A stretch of DNA of 64,000 bases from Rhodobacter sp. (GTDB lineage: Bacteria > Pseudomonadota > Alphaproteobacteria > Rhodobacterales > Rhodobacteraceae). Below the pieces are notes generated by a model. The model was not told where the DNA came from, made no database searches, and saw only the letters and a program-made list of their open reading frames with translations. Location of the stretch: assembly GCA_027490955.1 (NCBI GenBank), contig JAIXXB010000023.1, positions 1-64,000 of the forward strand, in the 5' to 3' direction. Shown here in pieces: positions 61,269 through 64,000 of the stretch (position 1 is its first letter; the number at the start of each line of letters is the position of its first letter). A program made the position numbers and the translations under genes.

Positions 61269-62054
61269 TCAGCGGGTTTTCGCCGCATATAGGCCCACAG
61301 CGGCCGCGTTCGACACGTTCAGGCTGCCAAATTCGCCCGCAAAGGGGATGCGCGCGATGATGTCGCAGGTTTCGCGCGTGCGCTCGCGCAGGCCCGGCCC
61401 TTCGGCACCCAGCACCAGCGCCAGAGGGCGGCCACGCAGCGGGGCCAGCGCCGCGCCAAGGTCAACATCGCCTGTGCCGTCCAGCCCGACCATGGTATAG
61501 CCCATGCCTTTCAGCTCTAACATCGTGTCTGCCAAATTGGTGACCTTTAGGTAGGGCTGGCGTTCCAATGCGCCACTGGCGGTTTTGGCCAGCGCGCCCG
61601 ATTCGGGGGCGGAATGGTGGCGCGGGGCAATCACCGCCCGCGCGCCAAACACCTCGGCGCTGCGCAAAACGGCCCCGACATTATGCGGATCGGTCACGCG
61701 GTCTAGCAGCACCAGCAGCGGGTCGCCTTTGCCCGAAATGGCGATATCGGCAAGGCTTCCCCAGTGCAACGCGCGCACTTCCAAAGCGGCCCCCTGATGC
61801 ACGGACCCTTCGTCAATCGGCACATCAAAGCGGCGCGGATCGGCCAATTCGGGTGCCATGCCAGAGGCCGCCACAGCATCCTCTAACTTATCCAGCGCAT
61901 TCTTGGTCACCACAAGGCGCAGCTTTTCGCGGGCAGGGTTCACCAGTGCATCGCGCACCGCATGCAGGCCAAAGAGCCAAACCGTCTCGCGCGCCTCGGC
62001 CCGTTTGCTGCGTTCTTTATCCACCACCCAATCGGGTTTTTTGTTGCCTGACAT
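61269..62054 (-). CDS. rlmB: 23S rRNA (guanosine-2'-O-)-methyltransferase RlmB-type
   Basis: The start is ATG 62054, giving 261 residues; a reading from 62117 lacks family similarity in its first 21 residues. An N-terminal substrate-binding domain (TVWLFGLHAVRDALVNPARE) precedes the SPOUT domain with the three conserved motifs LLDRVTDPHNVGAVLRSAEV (motif 1), ALVLGAEGPGLRERT (motif 2) and SLNVSNAAAVGLYAA (motif 3, knot). It methylates G2251 in the peptidyl-transferase loop. The gene is divergent from tRNA-Tyr. Confidence 0.92.
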   Translation of the reverse strand: MSGNKKPDWVVDKERSKRAEARETVWLFGLHAVRDALVNPAREKLRLVVTKNALDKLEDAVAASGMAPELADPRRFDVPIDEGSVHQGAALEVRALHWGSLADIAISGKGDPLLVLLDRVTDPHNVGAVLRSAEVFGARAVIAPRHHSAPESGALAKTASGALERQPYLKVTNLADTMLELKGMGYTMVGLDGTGDVDLGAALAPLRGRPLALVLGAEGPGLRERTRETCDIIARIPFAGEFGSLNVSNAAAVGLYAAKTR

Positions 62055-62175
62055 CGCCCGCGCTCCTTTGCCCTCTCTCTGCCGCGCCACGCCGTTGCAC
62101 GCAAGCAGAAAGCCCAAACTTTCCCCGCATTATGCCTTGACGCCCCCCAGCGCGGCGGCTATTCACGCCGCCAGT

Positions 62176-62259
62176 GGGCGATATGCTACAAGGTGTGGCA
62201 GCGGACTGTAACTCCGCCGAGGCGACTCAGGCCTGGTTCGATTCCAGGATCGCCCACCA
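62176..62259 (+). tRNA. tRNA-Tyr(GTA)
   Basis: An 84-base class II cloverleaf. The acceptor 5' strand GGGCGAT (62176-62182) pairs with ATCGCCC (62249-62255), with discriminator A and an encoded CCA (62257-62259). The D-arm is GCTA...TGGC. The anticodon stem is GCGGA/TCCGC with loop CTGTAAC, so the anticodon GTA is at 62208-62210. There is a long variable arm of 14 bases and a T-arm CCTGG-TTCGATT-CCAGG. The long variable arm is expected for bacterial tRNA-Tyr. Confidence 0.93.
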
Positions 62260-62296
62260 TCTTTTCCTGAAAGTTCAGTTTGTTTGACAGCCCTGC

Positions 62297-62363
62297 CTTC
62301 GGCGAGGATATTTGAACCTGTATGAAACTGCTTTCATTCAGGCCCAAATATCCTCCGCGAAGC
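62297..62363. terminator. Long hairpin between tRNA-Tyr and valS
   Basis: The left arm CCTTCGGCGAGGATATTTG (from 62297) and the right arm CAAATATCCTCCGCGAAG (from 62344) form an extended inverted repeat. An inner stem ATGAAA/TTTCAT closes a 4-base loop, making one hairpin of about 67 bases with few mismatches. It lies 25 bases downstream of valS and 37 bases downstream of the tRNA, so it may terminate both. The GGAGGATATTTG core recurs in Rhodobacterales intergenic hairpins (general knowledge). Confidence 0.75.
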
Positions 62364-62388
62364 GTCCGCGCTTTCGTCCCGCGCCGCC

Positions 62389-64000
62389 CTATCCAATATC
62401 GGCAAGGCGTTTCATGGCGGCGGCGAGCTTCGCCTGTTCATCCTCGCGCAGGGCCAGATTGGCGCGCACTTCGTCCACCACCTCTTCGGGGGCGGAGGCG
62501 ACGAAGGCGGGGTTGCCCAGCCGCCCCACCAGCCCGCCGATTTCTTTGGCCAGCTTGTCCATCGTTTTGGCAAGGCGCGCCTTTTCCTCGGCCACGTCGA
62601 TCACCCCGTCTAGGGGCAGGGCAAAGGATGCGCCCTCAACCGCCAGCGAGATTGACCCTTTCGGGGCCGCGCCATGGGTAAGGGTTTCGATACGGGCAAG
62701 GCGTTTGATCAGAACCTCGTTGCGGGCAAAGGCTGCGCGCGCGGCATCGCCCATTTCGGTGGCGACGATATCCAGTTTCAGCCCCACAGGCACATGCATT
62801 TGCGTGCGGGCCGAGCGGATTTCTTCGATCAGCCCCGTCACCCATGCCATTTCTGCATCGGCGGCGCTATCCACCAGCGCTAGCGGCAATTCGGGCCAAT
62901 CCGTATGCACCAGCAGCTTGGCGCGCTGGCCCGTTTGGCCCCACAGATCTTCGGTGATAAAGGGCATGATGGGATGCAAAAGGATCATGGAATTGTCCAA
63001 AACCCATGCCATCGTGGCGCGGGTCTCAGTGGCGTGTTCGCCATCGAGCAGGGGCTTGGCAAATTCCACATACCAATCGCAAACGCGGCCCCAGACGAAT
63101 TTATACAGTGCGTCGGCGGCTTGATCAAAGCGGTAGCCCTCTAGGGCGGCGTTGACCTCGGCCAATGTCTTGGCGGTCTCGCCAATGATCCATTTGTTGG
63201 CCGTGGCCTGCGCGGCAGGGGGGGCGGTTTGCGTGGAATGCCCCTCCCAAACCCCGTTCATTTCGGCAAAGCGGCAGGCGTTCCACAGTTTCGTGCCGAA
63301 ATTGCGATAGCCCGCAATCCGCGCGGTATCCAGTTTCAGCGTGCCACCTAATGAGGCCATCGCCGCATTTGCAAAGCGCAGCGCATCCGCGCCGAATTCG
63401 TCGATAATTTCCAAGGGGTCGATGACATTGCCCAAAGATTTCGACATCTTCTTGCCCTTGGCATCGCGGACAAGCCCGTGCAGATAAACCGTGTCGAACG
63501 GCACCTGACCCACCACGGCCAATTGCATCATCATCATGCGGGCAACCCAGAAGAAAATGATATCGGCCCCTGTGATCAGGGTAGAGGTGGGGAAATACTT
63601 TTGCAGTTCAGGCGTTTGGTCGGGCCAGCCCAGCGTGCCAATGGGCCAGAGGCCAGAGGAGAACCAAGTGTCAAGTACGTCAGGGTCGCGGGTCAGCGCT
63701 GCGTCGCCCGCCATGCCGCGTGCCTCTGCTTCGGTTGCAGCGCAGTAATGATTGCCCACCTCGTCATACCAAACCGGTATCTGATGCCCCCACCAAAGCT
63801 GCCTTGAAATACACCAAGGCTCGATATTCTCTAGCCAGTGGAAATAGGTCTTTTCCCCCGACTCTGGCATGATCTTGGTCGCCCCCGTGCGCACCGCGTC
63901 CAGCGCGGGGCCGACGATTTTGGCGGTGTCTACAAACCACTGGTCGGTCAGCATAGGCTCGATCACCACTTTCGATCGGTCGCCAAAGGGCTGCATGATC
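62389..64000 (-). CDS. valS: Valyl-tRNA synthetase, C-terminal part (runs off the window)
   Basis: The 536 visible residues are the last part of ValS; the start lies beyond base 64000. It includes [32 protein letters not shown], the second half of the catalytic site with [15 protein letters not shown], the anticodon-binding domain ([26 protein letters not shown]) and the C-terminal coiled-coil arm ([20 protein letters not shown]). It charges tRNA-Val with valine in the cytoplasm. It belongs to the conserved core and is not part of the accessory loci. Confidence 0.96.
   Translation of the reverse strand, partial: IMQPFGDRSKVVIEPMLTDQWFVDTAKIVGPALDAVRTGATKIMPESGEKTYFHWLENIEPWCISRQLWWGHQIPVWYDEVGNHYCAATEAEARGMAGDAALTRDPDVLDTWFSSGLWPIGTLGWPDQTPELQKYFPTSTLITGADIIFFWVARMMMMQLAVVGQVPFDTVYLHGLVRDAKGKKMSKSLGNVIDPLEIIDEFGADALRFANAAMASLGGTLKLDTARIAGYRNFGTKLWNACRFAEMNGVWEGHSTQTAPPAAQATANKWIIGETAKTLAEVNAALEGYRFDQAADALYKFVWGRVCDWYVEFAKPLLDGEHATETRATMAWVLDNSMILLHPIMPFITEDLWGQTGQRAKLLVHTDWPELPLALVDSAADAEMAWVTGLIEEIRSARTQMHVPVGLKLDIVATEMGDAARAAFARNEVLIKRLARIETLTHGAAPKGSISLAVEGASFALPLDGVIDVAEEKARLAKTMDKLAKEIGGLVGRLGNPAFVASAPEEVVDEVRANLALREDEQAKLAAAMKRLADIG

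Overview
The window looks like chromosomal or large-replicon DNA of a Rhodobacterales alphaproteobacterium (Roseobacter/Rhodobacter relatives). The grounds are its high GC coding style, chains of genes with ATGA/TAATG overlaps, ABC sugar importers of alphaproteobacterial type, a PA0069-type radical SAM / corrinoid protein / DUF1638 neighbourhood, and rlmB next to a tRNA-Tyr and valS. No genus can be named from sequence alone.

Layout. (1) 0.1-1.9 kb: leftovers of an accessory element (excisionase-like HTH protein, a coupled 54-residue ORF, an unknown 258-residue protein, a decayed ORF). (2) 1.9-5.9 kb: a 5'-truncated ATP-grasp gene joined to a frameshifted, 3'-truncated MFS gene, then an aldo/keto reductase divergent from a LysR regulator. 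(3) 5.9-14.1 kb: a catabolic operon on the minus strand: 73-residue protein, membrane di-iron hydroxylase, ribose-type ABC importer, Rieske ferredoxin, TIM-barrel isomerase, divergent PanB-like enzyme and an IolG-type dehydrogenase, next to a divergent LacI regulator. (4) 14.3-30.5 kb: a second inositol-type locus with an RpiR regulator, iolD-iolE-SDR on the minus strand, and on the plus strand iolG, aldehyde dehydrogenase, HpaI-type aldolase, hydroxyacid dehydrogenase, two more Gfo/Idh/MocA proteins, an IolI-like isomerase, a xylose-type ABC importer and a Gfo/Idh/MocA gene broken by TGA. iolB, iolC, iolJ and iolA are not in the window, so the lower pathway here may differ from the textbook route.

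(5) 30.5-32.7 kb: scar tissue, with an overlapping phage Rz/Rz1-like spanin pair abutting the last part of an oppD/dppD gene and an orphan oppF-like ATPase. (6) 33.1-50.3 kb: a regulon bounded at both ends by multiple copies of a 12-bp palindrome (TGGAACGTTCCA and variants) around TTGACA promoters. The two transcripts converge on a LacI gene, the last gene of the long minus-strand transcript. It encodes a CUT1 sugar importer, two unlike GMC oxidoreductases, aldehyde dehydrogenase, enoyl-CoA hydratase, CoA-transferase, a Dabb protein, a Gfo/Idh/MocA protein, a large flavoprotein and a KDG-type kinase. I do not recognise this combination as a described pathway. (7) 50.3-64 kb: an EthD-like pseudogene, a 1688-residue exonuclease-RecQ-UvrD fusion, a DUF6900 protein, the PA0069 radical SAM protein, a B12-binding protein, an AT-richer secreted protein that looks acquired, DUF1638, a CoA-binding protein, rlmB, tRNA-Tyr and the 3' part of valS.

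Regions 3, 4 and 6 are three separately regulated small-molecule uptake and oxidation loci, each with its own importer, dehydrogenases and local regulator. All three importers carry a strong hairpin between the binding-protein gene and the next gene. At least three genes are interrupted by a frameshift or in-frame stop, which means either real decay or sequence error.
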